A stretch of DNA of 31,992 bases, taken from the NCBI GenBank assembly GCA_964431965.1, contig CAYSLU010000062.1, positions 1 to 31,992 on the forward strand, read 5' to 3'. Positions 9,278 through 16,126 of this stretch are shown here, piece by piece. Below the pieces are notes generated by a model. The model worked only from the letters and a program-made list of their open reading frames with translations. It did no database searches and was not told where the DNA came from. The stretch is from CAYSLU01 sp964431965. Lineage in GTDB: Bacteria; Verrucomicrobiota; Kiritimatiellia; CAIKKV01; CAYSLU01. A program made the translations under genes and the position numbers. Position 1 is the stretch's first letter. Each line of letters opens with the position of its first letter.

Positions 9278-10492
9278 TCAGTCCCGGCCTTCCGGCGCCT
9301 GCCAGGCGCCGCGGCGGACGGCGTTCCGGCCGAACGCCTGGCGAAGCCGATCGACGGCCCGGTCGAGCCGCTGGTCGCGCGCCCGGCCCGGCGCCGGATC
9401 CATCTCGCCGAAAAGCTCGGCCTGGGCGGCCGGCGCGGCCGGCGCCGCGGCGGACGCCAGATTGGACACGCCAAAGCCTATCAGACGAACCGGCCGCGCG
9501 ATCCGCTCCCGCTCGAACAGCCGGAAGGCGCAGTCCATCAGGGCCCGGTCGGCATCCGTCGGGCCGGGCAGCGGAGCCTGGCGCGTGATCGTCGAGAAGT
9601 CCCCGAACCGCACCTTGATCTGCGCGGTCCGCGCCGCCTTCCCCGCCTCGCGCAGCCGCGCCCCAACCCGCTCGACCTGCTCAAGCAACACCTGCCGCAC
9701 CGCCGGCAGCGACCGGCAGTCCACGTCGAACGTGTACTCGCCCGATATGCTCTTCTCATCCCAGCCGGTCTCGACGGCCCGGTCGTCGATGCCGCGCGAC
9801 AGCTCCCACACGTGGCGCGCCATGGAGCGCCCGAACAGCCCCTCCAGCTCCCGCTCGCTGAGCGCCTGGACCTGGCCAATGGTCCGGATGCCCCGCTCCT
9901 CCAGCCGGCCGCCGGCCACCTTGCCGACACCCCAGATCTTGGTTGCCGGAAGCGGGGCCAGGAATCGAATGATCGCGTCCGGCTCCACCGGCACCACGGT
10001 AAGCCCGTCGGGCTTCCGCAAGTCGCTCGCCACCTTCGCCAAGTACTTGTTCGGCGCCACGCCGACGGATCCGGTGATCTTCAGCCGCTCACGGATCCGC
10101 CGCTTCAGCTCCCGCGCCAGCTCGATCGGGTCGGGCCAGATGCGCAGCGCACCGCGCACGTCCATGAACGCCTCGTCGACGGACACCTGCTCGACCAGCG
10201 GGGTGAACTCTCCGATGATGCCCATGACCTGCCCGGAGACCTCCTCGTACCGCTCCATGCGCGGCGGGGCGAAGATGGCGTGCGGGCAGAGGCGCCCGGC
10301 CGTACGCGACGGCATGGCGGAGTGCACGCCGAAGACCCGCGCCTCGTAGGACGCCGTGGCCACGACGCCCCGCTGGTCCGGCGGAGACCCCACCACAAGC
10401 GGCTTACCGCGCCACTCCGGGTGGTCCAGCTGCTCGATGGCCGCAAAGAACGCGTCCATGTCGAGATGCAGGATGGTTCGCGCCTCGTTCAT
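9278..10492 (-). CDS. dinB: DNA polymerase IV (Y-family translesion polymerase)
   Basis: Error-prone polymerase for bypass of damaged bases; 404 residues from ATG 10492. Catalytic acids: Asp11 in HLDMDAFFA (residues 9-17, with the Phe15/Phe16 steric gate) and Asp106/Glu107 in SVDEAF. The nucleotide-binding SYEARVFGVHSAMP is at 48-61. The helix-hairpin-helix thumb (KIWGVGKVAGGRL) and a little-finger domain follow, and the tail AFGRNAVRRG resembles the family's usual end. The frame stays open 21 codons upstream to ATG 10555, but the added residues are arginine-rich and unlike the family, so the shorter start is used. I found no canonical LexA box upstream; a 10-bp-arm dyad lies about 135 bases away. 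Confidence 0.95.
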   Translation of the reverse strand: MNEARTILHLDMDAFFAAIEQLDHPEWRGKPLVVGSPPDQRGVVATASYEARVFGVHSAMPSRTAGRLCPHAIFAPPRMERYEEVSGQVMGIIGEFTPLVEQVSVDEAFMDVRGALRIWPDPIELARELKRRIRERLKITGSVGVAPNKYLAKVASDLRKPDGLTVVPVEPDAIIRFLAPLPATKIWGVGKVAGGRLEERGIRTIGQVQALSERELEGLFGRSMARHVWELSRGIDDRAVETGWDEKSISGEYTFDVDCRSLPAVRQVLLEQVERVGARLREAGKAARTAQIKVRFGDFSTITRQAPLPGPTDADRALMDCAFRLFERERIARPVRLIGFGVSNLASAAAPAAPAAQAELFGEMDPAPGRARDQRLDRAVDRLRQAFGRNAVRRGAWQAPEGRD

Positions 10493-10625
10493 CACGCTGT
10501 TCTTCGCCTCACGCCGACGCGTGATCTCCGTACGGCATTCCCATACGCCTGACACCCTCTACGCCCACTGTGCAGCAGGCCCTCGCTCTCCTGCTTCCGT
10601 CCACTCATCCCCCCTGTCACACCAT

Positions 10626-10648
10626 CATGCCTATGCTTCATAGGCATG
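10626..10648. promoter_or_regulatory. Perfect 10-bp-arm palindrome upstream of dinB
   Basis: CATGCCTATG and CATAGGCATG are perfect reverse complements separated by CTT. On the minus strand it is framed by G-rich sequence (AGGGGGACTGGGG before, GACAGGGGGGATG after). It could be an operator, a hairpin, or a REP-like element of the kind associated with Y1-type transposases; no such transposase gene is in the window. Not followed by a T-run. Confidence 0.5.
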
Positions 10649-10937
10649 ACCCCAGTCCCCCTATCACTGGCAGAGCATGCGGCACTTCGTGAATGGGCAA
10701 CTGACACATCGCATCGCTAAGACGATGGACCCTGTCGCCACCCTCGACACGTCGACTGCGTCACATCCCGATCATTGTGCGCACCCCGGAAGACCAGCGC
10801 AAGGTATCGCCGGCGGCCCGGATCCTCGCCTGAGAACGTTCCGTCGCGTCTCCGACTCGGACATGACTCAACACCTACGCGGCTCGGCTCAGCCTCGCCC
10901 ACGCGACTATCCATAGACTCACTCGATGACGTCTCTT

Positions 10938-11050
10938 GGAGGGCGAAGCTGCGCAGAGCCGTGCTCATGGGCAGACAACCGCCTGGCCCCCGAACGACCG
11001 AAGGCTTAGGCGAGGATTTTGGGGCGGCTGCGCCGCTTCGCCTTACCTCC
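10938..11050. repeat. Inverted repeat with about 20-bp imperfect stem
   Basis: Left arm 10938-10961 pairs with right arm 11025-11050: 3 bp (CCG/CGG), a 2-base bulge, 6 bp, one T/C mismatch, 7 bp (GCGAAGC core plus G), a 4-base bulge, then 5 bp (GGAGG/CCTCC). The 63-base loop has no ORF. The left arm GGAGGGCGAAGC...GAGCCG is the type of sequence found in dispersed intergenic palindromes, which cannot be verified here. Confidence 0.5.
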
Positions 11051-11308
11051 ACGCCCGTAGGCAGAACAGCGGAACAAGGAACCGCAGAAAGTCAAAGTCC
11101 GCACTTTCCCATCCATCGCCAACCGCCCGATCCATCGAGGACGAGGACGACAACGAGCACGATCAAGGCTGCCCTACCAGCGGAGCCGGACCCGGTTGCG
11201 TCTCTTCATCGCGTTGCCCTGCCCGCCACACGCTCACGCGTACGCACACCCGCAGAATATCGACCAGAGTATCTCCGATATCGAAGGCCGGACGGCACCC
11301 CTGACCCA

Positions 11309-11333
11309 CCGTTCCGAGTCTGCGACGGAACGG
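11309..11333. repeat. 8-bp perfect hairpin
   Basis: CCGTTCCG (11309-11316) and CGGAACGG (11326-11333) form a perfect stem with a 9-base loop. It lies 9 bases before the large 168-base inverted repeat. Confidence 0.45.
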
Positions 11334-11341
11334 GGCGAACC

Positions 11342-11509
11342 GCGACGCGGCTTGGGTCGGGCGAGTCCGCGAGCCCCCGAACATGGGCACGTCAGCTTGG
11401 CCCGGATGCAAGGCGCCGCGGACGGCGCTGTACTCCGGTACGCGCCGCCCGCGGCAACGCAGCAGGCGGGCCAAGATCACGCGCCCATGTTCGGCCCAAG
11501 CCGCGTCGC
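11342..11509 (+). ncRNA. Candidate structured RNA: 168-base rod-like hairpin
   Basis: One nested foldback. Outer arm 15 bp perfect (11342-11356 with 11495-11509); a 20-base bulge on the left only; 12 bp perfect (11377-11388 with 11483-11494, CCGAACATGGGC); a 7x7 internal loop; 9 bp perfect (11396-11404 with 11467-11475); short unpaired spacers; then a terminal stem of 7 bp, one mismatch, 6 bp, a one-base bulge and 4 bp (11415-11433 with 11438-11455) capped by C-UCCG-G. That cap is a UNCG-type RNA tetraloop with the preferred C-G closing pair on the plus strand only, which hints at a plus-strand transcript. No promoter or terminator is clear, so it may instead be a DNA palindrome (MITE or REPIN-like). 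Confidence 0.4.
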
Positions 11510-11682
11510 TTCTTCAACGCCAACCGCCCGCCCCCCCATCGACGAGCATGATCCCGCCAGGCGCACCGGGCGACGAGGCCGTCGCCCCTCCCGCGACGCG
11601 AGCGACCGGCACCGCGCGATGTCACCCGCGGCCGCTGGGCAAGACGGCCGCCCCTGAGATATCGCCTTGCAGTCAGCGCTCG

Positions 11683-11691
11683 TGCCATAAT
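11683..11691 (+). promoter_or_regulatory. Possible extended -10 promoter for the amidohydrolase
   Basis: TGC-CATAAT matches an extended -10 (TGn plus five of six bases of TATAAT). No good -35 is found at 16-18 bases, as expected for extended -10 promoters. Transcription from about 11698 would give a 60-base leader before ATG 11759. Confidence 0.4.
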
Positions 11692-11758
11692 GCGACGCGA
11701 CGCGAGGGAGAGACCCGACTGGTACCCCTCCCCACACGCGAGAGGATGAGGAGTCGTC

Positions 11759-13393
11759 ATGATCCTGTTCGATTGTCAGACGAGTTACGGTCCCTACCCC
11801 TGCCGACCGACCGAGGAGCCCTGGCGGCTCACGGAACTGCTCCGGGATCTGGACGACTACGGCATCCACGCCGCACTCGTCCGGCACGCGCAGTCCTTTC
11901 ACCACGACGCCATGCAGGGCAACCGGCGCCTGCTCGCTGAGATCGCGCCCCACCGCGCCCGCCTCGCCCCCTGCTGGGTGGTCGGCCCGCACCACTGCGG
12001 CGACTACCCCCAGCCCGACGCGCTCGTCTCGCAGATGGAGGCGGGCGGCGTTCGGGCCATCCAGCTCTGCCCCAAGCGCCACGGTTACCCCGCGCACGCC
12101 GACCTCCTCGGCCCCCTGGCCTCCGCCCTCAACCCGCGCCGAACCCTGATCCTCGTATCCGTCAACGACCTGTACGCCGACTACGAGGGATGGAAGCGCC
12201 TCTGCGCCGCCTTTGGCAACTGCCCCGTCGTGATGATCGACTCGGGCTGGGGCGAGCTAAGGTTCGTCGACGCCTGCATGCGCGCCAGCCCGAACCTGCA
12301 CCTGGCCTTCTCCCGCCAGCAGGCAAACCGGATCGTCGAGTGGATGGCCGACCGCTACGGCATCGGCCGCTGCCTCCTCGGCAGCAACCTGCCCCAGATG
12401 AGCGGCGGCGCCGCCCGCGGCTTCATCGACTGGACGCTCCTGCCCGAGCCGGACTGCCGCCGGTTCGCCGGCGAGAACCTGGCGCGCCTGCTCGGCGTCC
12501 CTCTGCCGTCCGCCGTGGCGGTCCCGCCTCCGGCCGACCCGATCGCCGCCGCGGCCCGCGCGGGTCGGCGGATCCCGGCGAAGATCCTCGACGCCCACGC
12601 GCACGTCCTCGAGTACGGGGGCTGCGGCGTCGGAACCGGCTACGTGATGCCCCGCGGCGATGCCGACGGGATGCTGGAGATGAACGCGCACTGCGGTATC
12701 GACGGCATCGCCATGATGACCTGGCAGGGCCCGGTCGGGCTCGACGCCGACGCGGGCAACGAGCTAATGGCACGGATCGTCGCGAAGCGCGGCGACCAGG
12801 TCATCGGCCTGACCTCCGTCGATCCCCTCCACCAGACGAAGGAGGACATGCTGCGCGCGCTCGATCACTGCACGCTCCAGCTCGGATTCCGCGCCATCAA
12901 GCCCTACTGGCCGCAGAACCGGATTCCGTACAATCACGCATCATACACGCCGTGCTGGGAGTTCGCCGACCGGTACGGGCTCTATGTGCTCCTGCACACC
13001 TCCGGCGACCCGGCCGGCGTGAACGGCGTGGTCGAGATCGCCGGGCGGCATCCGAATGCCTCGTTTGTCATCGCCCACTCCGGCGGCTCCTGGGACTACG
13101 CCGCGCTGGTGGCGGACGCCTGCCGGCGCCGCGAGAACGTCTACGCCGAACTGACTCTCACGCCGGTGCCGAACGGTGTCGTGGAGTGGCTCGCCCGCAA
13201 CGCCGGCGCGGACCGTGTGCTCTTCGGATCCGACGCCCCGATGCGCGACCCCCGCCCCCAGCTCGGATGGGTCGTCCACAGCCGCCTGAGCGAGTCCGAT
13301 AAGCGGAAGGTCCTGGCCGCCAACTTCGCCGGGATCCTCCGCCGGGCGAAGATACCCGGCCACGAGCTGCCGGCCGCGTTCCGGGATGCGTGA
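11759..13393 (+). CDS. Tandem amidohydrolase-2 protein with an inactive N-terminal half
   Basis: 544 residues containing two amidohydrolase TIM-barrel domains of the type in decarboxylating and lactone-cleaving enzymes. C-terminal half (about 274-535): metal-binding DAHAH at 278-282, His413 in LLHTSG, His440 in IAHSGG and Asp492 in FGSDAP, so the active site is complete. N-terminal half (about 1-250): the equivalent positions read DCQTS (5-9), MIDSGW (159-164) and LGSN (207-210), so both metal histidines and the catalytic aspartate are lost. This looks like a fused duplication with one half reduced to a structural or regulatory role. The start is supported by GAGGATGAGGAG five bases upstream of ATG. 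It stands alone between the gene-free region and a convergent operon. The substrate is unknown. Confidence 0.85.
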   Translation: MILFDCQTSYGPYPCRPTEEPWRLTELLRDLDDYGIHAALVRHAQSFHHDAMQGNRRLLAEIAPHRARLAPCWVVGPHHCGDYPQPDALVSQMEAGGVRAIQLCPKRHGYPAHADLLGPLASALNPRRTLILVSVNDLYADYEGWKRLCAAFGNCPVVMIDSGWGELRFVDACMRASPNLHLAFSRQQANRIVEWMADRYGIGRCLLGSNLPQMSGGAARGFIDWTLLPEPDCRRFAGENLARLLGVPLPSAVAVPPPADPIAAAARAGRRIPAKILDAHAHVLEYGGCGVGTGYVMPRGDADGMLEMNAHCGIDGIAMMTWQGPVGLDADAGNELMARIVAKRGDQVIGLTSVDPLHQTKEDMLRALDHCTLQLGFRAIKPYWPQNRIPYNHASYTPCWEFADRYGLYVLLHTSGDPAGVNGVVEIAGRHPNASFVIAHSGGSWDYAALVADACRRRENVYAELTLTPVPNGVVEWLARNAGADRVLFGSDAPMRDPRPQLGWVVHSRLSESDKRKVLAANFAGILRRAKIPGHELPAAFRDA

Positions 13394-13447
13394 GCCGAGC
13401 CGATGGCGGACAGCGTGGGCGCCAGGCGGAGGAGGTGCCCTCCCGAG

Positions 13448-13464
13448 CGACGCGCCGAGCGTCG
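13448..13464. terminator. Hairpin in convergent gap after the amidohydrolase
   Basis: CGACGC-GCCGA-GCGTCG forms a 6-bp GC stem in the 83-base space between the amidohydrolase stop (13393) and the stop of the converging sulfotransferase (13477). No T-run. A weak bidirectional terminator is possible. Confidence 0.25.
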
Positions 13465-13476
13465 GCGCCACCCGAT

Positions 13477-14061
13477 CTACGAGCCGGCGCGCTCGCCGCC
13501 CTCGTGGCGCTGGCGGTGCAACCCGCGGTCGACGACGCCCTTCATGGCGGCATGATCCAGCGGACGGCCGAGAAAGCGATCCAGCGATTCCATTACCGGG
13601 CCCGGGCTCTCGATCACGTCCCGGTGGCGCACGCATAGCACCGCCATGTTGGACTGCGACGCCAGCCACGTCTTGAGCGCCAGGAGATGACGGGTGAAAT
13701 GACGGGCCATGGCCGCATCGCCGGGTCCGGAATCGGCGATGCCGCGGCGGCGCAACATGACCTGCTGCGACGCGAGAATCTCCGGCAGATCGCGCTCCAT
13801 GAACACAATCCGGTACTGATGGCCGGCCGGGAGGTCGTACAGCAGAGCAGACACGACCTTGATCGCGCGGCCATCGGCCTCGGACAGCCAGCTGGAATCG
13901 GCCTTGAGCTGCTTCACGCGCTCCAGCTCGAAGTAGCCCCGCGGATTGTCCGGATCGGCGGCCCGCCGCCCGTCCGTCACGACACCCATGCCGCCGGCCT
14001 GCAGCATCTGCATCATCAGCGATGTGCCGGACCGGGGCAGCCCTGAAACGACCGTGATCAC
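13477..14061 (-). CDS. Short sulfotransferase-like protein
   Basis: 194 residues from GTG 14061. The N-terminal SGLPRSGTSLMMQML (about residues 5-19) is the 5'-phosphosulfate-binding loop of PAPS-dependent sulfotransferases, directly after the first beta strand. Later VVFMERD-like FMERDLPEILASQ and HRDVIESPGPVMESLDRFLGRPLD resemble the 3'-phosphate region and the FLG segment of the family. It is shorter than the usual 250-300 residues. The GTG is chosen because it immediately precedes the first strand and has GGGGGGAGGAG 11 bases upstream. Last gene of a six-gene minus-strand operon; 28 bases follow the stop of the 63-residue gene. Presumably it adds sulfate to an envelope molecule, which would fit the neighbouring phosphatase-superfamily enzymes; that is inference. 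Confidence 0.8.
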   Translation of the reverse strand: MITVVSGLPRSGTSLMMQMLQAGGMGVVTDGRRAADPDNPRGYFELERVKQLKADSSWLSEADGRAIKVVSALLYDLPAGHQYRIVFMERDLPEILASQQVMLRRRGIADSGPGDAAMARHFTRHLLALKTWLASQSNMAVLCVRHRDVIESPGPVMESLDRFLGRPLDHAAMKGVVDRGLHRQRHEGGERAGS

Positions 14062-14089
14062 GACGACTTCGGCTCCTCCCCCCGATGCC

Positions 14090-14281
14090 TCACTGCAGGT
14101 ACCCGAGCCCCTGCAATCGCTTTCGCACTTCCGCCTCGGACTCGCCGCTCCCCTCGTCCCCCGCCACCTTCTCAAGGACGTGCGCCACGAACTCGTCTAC
14201 CGAGGAATACCCCGCGACCTCGGCCGCCTTCTTCACGCGCTCGTACAAATCCCGATCCAGCTTGATCTTCGGGCTGAACAT
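14090..14281 (-). CDS. 63-residue ribbon-helix-helix-like protein with LGY tail
   Basis: Start ATG 14281 is preceded by a very strong AGGAGGTGTTG. Residues 3-8 (SPKIKL) look like the strand of a ribbon-helix-helix (MetJ/Arc) fold, followed by two helices (about 9-22 and 27-42; LYERVKKAAEVAG and VDEFVAHVLEKVA). After an acidic linker (GDEGSGESEAE) the protein ends EVRKRLQGLGYLQ. The last part matches the end of the sulfatase-like enzyme encoded just upstream (EKLKSLGYAR). It could be a DNA-binding autoregulator, but the shared tail suggests a protein partner instead. It lies between the sulfatase-like gene (26-base gap) and the sulfotransferase (28-base gap). Confidence 0.8.
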   Translation of the reverse strand: MFSPKIKLDRDLYERVKKAAEVAGYSSVDEFVAHVLEKVAGDEGSGESEAEVRKRLQGLGYLQ

Positions 14282-14307
14282 CAACACCTCCTGAACGGCC
14301 TCGACCG

Positions 14308-16086
14308 CTACCGTGCGTATCCCAGGGACTTCAGCTTCTCCTTCTGCCGGCGATCCAGGCGCACCACGCGCTTCGCAACCCCGGACGGCCCCATCCGTGC
14401 ATCCTCGGCCGACAGCTGTCCCGCCAGTCCGGCCGCCCGCGCGGGCTGGGCCCGGGCCAGGTCGTTCGTCTCGCCGGGATCCTCGCCTAGCGCATACACC
14501 TCGGTCGCGCCGACGCCGTCCGAGCGGATCGCCTTCCACCCTCCCCCGCGGATGGCCACGCGATCCACGACCGACTCCGGCCTGAACTGCTCGGCCAGGA
14601 CCCACTCGCGCTTGAGTGGCCCGCCCCGCCAGGACGGCCCGAGATCAAGCCCGTCGCACGCGAAGTCCGGCGCCAGACCGACCAGCGCCAGCAGGGTCGG
14701 CGCCACATCCGTCAGCCCGGCCGCATCGGCGACCCGAACGCCGGCAGGCACCCGCCCGGGAAGCCGCATCACCAGCGGCACCCGCAGCGCCGGATCGTAC
14801 AGGTCCCCGCCGTGGTCATAGTAGATTCCGTGCTCGCCCAGGCTCTCGCCGTGATCGGCGACAGCCACGACCAGCGTGTTCGTGGCCAGCCCGTACTCGT
14901 CCAGCGCCCGAAGCACCCGCCCCATCTGGCGGTCGACATACGCAATCTCACCGTCGTACAGATCCACCTGCCGCTCGCGCCCCGCAAGCGTCCGGAACTC
15001 CGCGGGCGGATCGTAGGGGGTGTGCGCGTCGAAGTAATGAACCCAGATGAAGAAGCGCCCGCCCCGGTTGGCGGACAGCCACTCGAGGCAGCGGTCCGTG
15101 CAGACGTCGGCCCGGCGCTCGACCCCGTCCAGCATCCCGAGTCGATCCAGGATGCGCACGACCAGCAGGTGGCCGAACCGGTCGAGCGTCCCCAGTGTGT
15201 CGTCGTACACGTCGAACCCGCGGTCGAGGCCGCAGTTGCGGCGCTTCAGCGGGTAGCCGCTGACGAAGGCGGCGGTTCGATAGCCCGCCCCGCGAAGCAC
15301 TTCGGTGACCAGCGGCGTTCCCGGATCGATCGGGAAGCCGTTCACGCGCGCATCGTGCCGGCGCGGCAGCAGGCCGGTCAGGAGGGATGCGTGGGACGGG
15401 CCGGTCAGCGGCAGGTGGCAGATGGCATTGAGGAAGACCGTCCCCTCATCCGCCAGCTCTTGCAGCGCCGGCGTCCCGGTGCTTCGGCCGTACGGCGAGG
15501 TGTGATCGGCCCGCACCGTATCGAGCGTCAGCAGCAGCACGTTCGGACCGCCGGGGCCGTCGGCAGCCCCTGCCCCCAGCGTCAGCGCCACGCGGATGCC
15601 CGCCAGCGCCAGGATCACCAGCGCCACGGCCGGTCCGGCCACCGGAAGCGCCCGCGCTGCGCCGCCGCGGAGCCGCCCGGCCAGCGCCGCCACGGCCACG
15701 GCCAGCACAGCCGCACACGCGGCCATCCCGGCCGACCCGGCCAGCCGCAGGCGCGAAGACGGCACGTACTGGCACGCATGAACGTTCCAGAGCCACAGCG
15801 CGTGGAGCAAGGCGATGAGCGCCAACGCAGCGCCCACGCCTGCGGCGAGGCCAACCTGGCGCTCGGACGCCCCCTGCGGCGACCGGCGCCAGAGCAGCCA
15901 CAGCCCCACGCACGCGGGCAAAGCCGCCACAGCGCACAGGAGCAGGCCCATCGCGACACCGCTGCCCAGTACGGCCAGCGGCGAGCCGATGCCCTCCCCG
16001 TTGAGGATCGCCAAGCCCGACTCGACGACGCCCCACGCCACCAGGACGCTCGCCAGGCCGAGCAGCAGGTTCCGCACCGCAGACAT
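14308..16086 (-). CDS. Membrane-anchored sulfatase-superfamily hydrolase/transferase with Thr nucleophile position
   Basis: 592 residues. Four to five hydrophobic segments in residues 5-170, then a sulfatase-fold domain from about 180. Metal-site Asp189 in LLLTLDTVRADH, and ADHGESLGEHG with Asp411/His412. The nucleophile segment reads PLTGPSHASLLTG (Thr228): the formylglycine Cys/Ser of true sulfatases (C/S-x-P-S-R) is Thr and the Arg is His. Thr is the nucleophile in LtaS-type phosphoglycerol and EptA-type phosphoethanolamine transferases, which share the 'helices then sulfatase domain' plan, so phospho-transfer or phosphodiester cleavage is as likely as desulfation. The protein ends EKLKSLGYAR. 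ATG 16086 is chosen for its AAGGA four bases upstream; an in-frame ATG at 16140 would add 18 cysteine/arginine-rich residues. Confidence 0.85.
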   Translation of the reverse strand: MSAVRNLLLGLASVLVAWGVVESGLAILNGEGIGSPLAVLGSGVAMGLLLCAVAALPACVGLWLLWRRSPQGASERQVGLAAGVGAALALIALLHALWLWNVHACQYVPSSRLRLAGSAGMAACAAVLAVAVAALAGRLRGGAARALPVAGPAVALVILALAGIRVALTLGAGAADGPGGPNVLLLTLDTVRADHTSPYGRSTGTPALQELADEGTVFLNAICHLPLTGPSHASLLTGLLPRRHDARVNGFPIDPGTPLVTEVLRGAGYRTAAFVSGYPLKRRNCGLDRGFDVYDDTLGTLDRFGHLLVVRILDRLGMLDGVERRADVCTDRCLEWLSANRGGRFFIWVHYFDAHTPYDPPAEFRTLAGRERQVDLYDGEIAYVDRQMGRVLRALDEYGLATNTLVVAVADHGESLGEHGIYYDHGGDLYDPALRVPLVMRLPGRVPAGVRVADAAGLTDVAPTLLALVGLAPDFACDGLDLGPSWRGGPLKREWVLAEQFRPESVVDRVAIRGGGWKAIRSDGVGATEVYALGEDPGETNDLARAQPARAAGLAGQLSAEDARMGPSGVAKRVVRLDRRQKEKLKSLGYAR

Positions 16087-16126
16087 CCAGTCCTTCACAC
16101 AGCGCCCCCGGCGACACCCGCGCGAC

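Larger units (their letters stand above)
11117..11550 (+). repeat. Imperfect direct repeat pair
   Basis: CGCCAACCGCCCG occurs exactly at 11117-11129 and at 11518-11530, 401 bases apart. In both places it is followed by a CCATCGA block and then CGAGCAYGATC; the first copy has about 15 extra bases (an acidic GGACGA-rich insertion) between these blocks. The second copy follows directly after the large hairpin at 11342-11509. The pairing suggests an old duplication in the gene-free region. Confidence 0.4.
10556..11758. other. 1.2-kb gene-free region with many inverted repeats
   Basis: Between the divergent dinB and amidohydrolase genes no frame on either strand gives a protein with recognisable domain, hydrophobic pattern or ribosome-binding site; the open frames present are arginine/proline-rich and look like chance frames in GC-rich DNA. 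The stretch holds at least four strong inverted repeats (listed separately) and one imperfect direct repeat. It could be a structured RNA locus, a decayed mobile or repeat cluster, or both. Confidence 0.6.

Noticed and set aside
10493..10555. Upstream extension of dinB by 21 codons to ATG 10555.
   Set aside because: The extra residues are basic and not found in DinB; the catalytic HLDMDAFFA begins nine residues after ATG 10492 as in the family.
10480..10680. A LexA (SOS) box upstream of dinB.
   Set aside because: No CTGT-N8-ACAG, GAAC-N4-GTTC or GTTC-N7-GTTC type site was found in the region.
11342..11509. The long imperfect palindrome as an integron attC site.
   Set aside because: No RYYYAAC/GTTRRRY ends, no integrase gene, and the paired length is greater and the bulge larger than usual for attC.
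10677..11760. Several 80-260-codon open frames in the dinB-amidohydrolase gap on both strands.
   Set aside because: Low-complexity Arg/Pro/Ala/Ser composition, no ribosome-binding sites, no recognisable domain, and they cross the inverted repeats.
12190..13302. A 370-codon open frame in a second plus-strand frame within the amidohydrolase gene.
   Set aside because: Arginine-rich shadow of the amidohydrolase with no domain signal.
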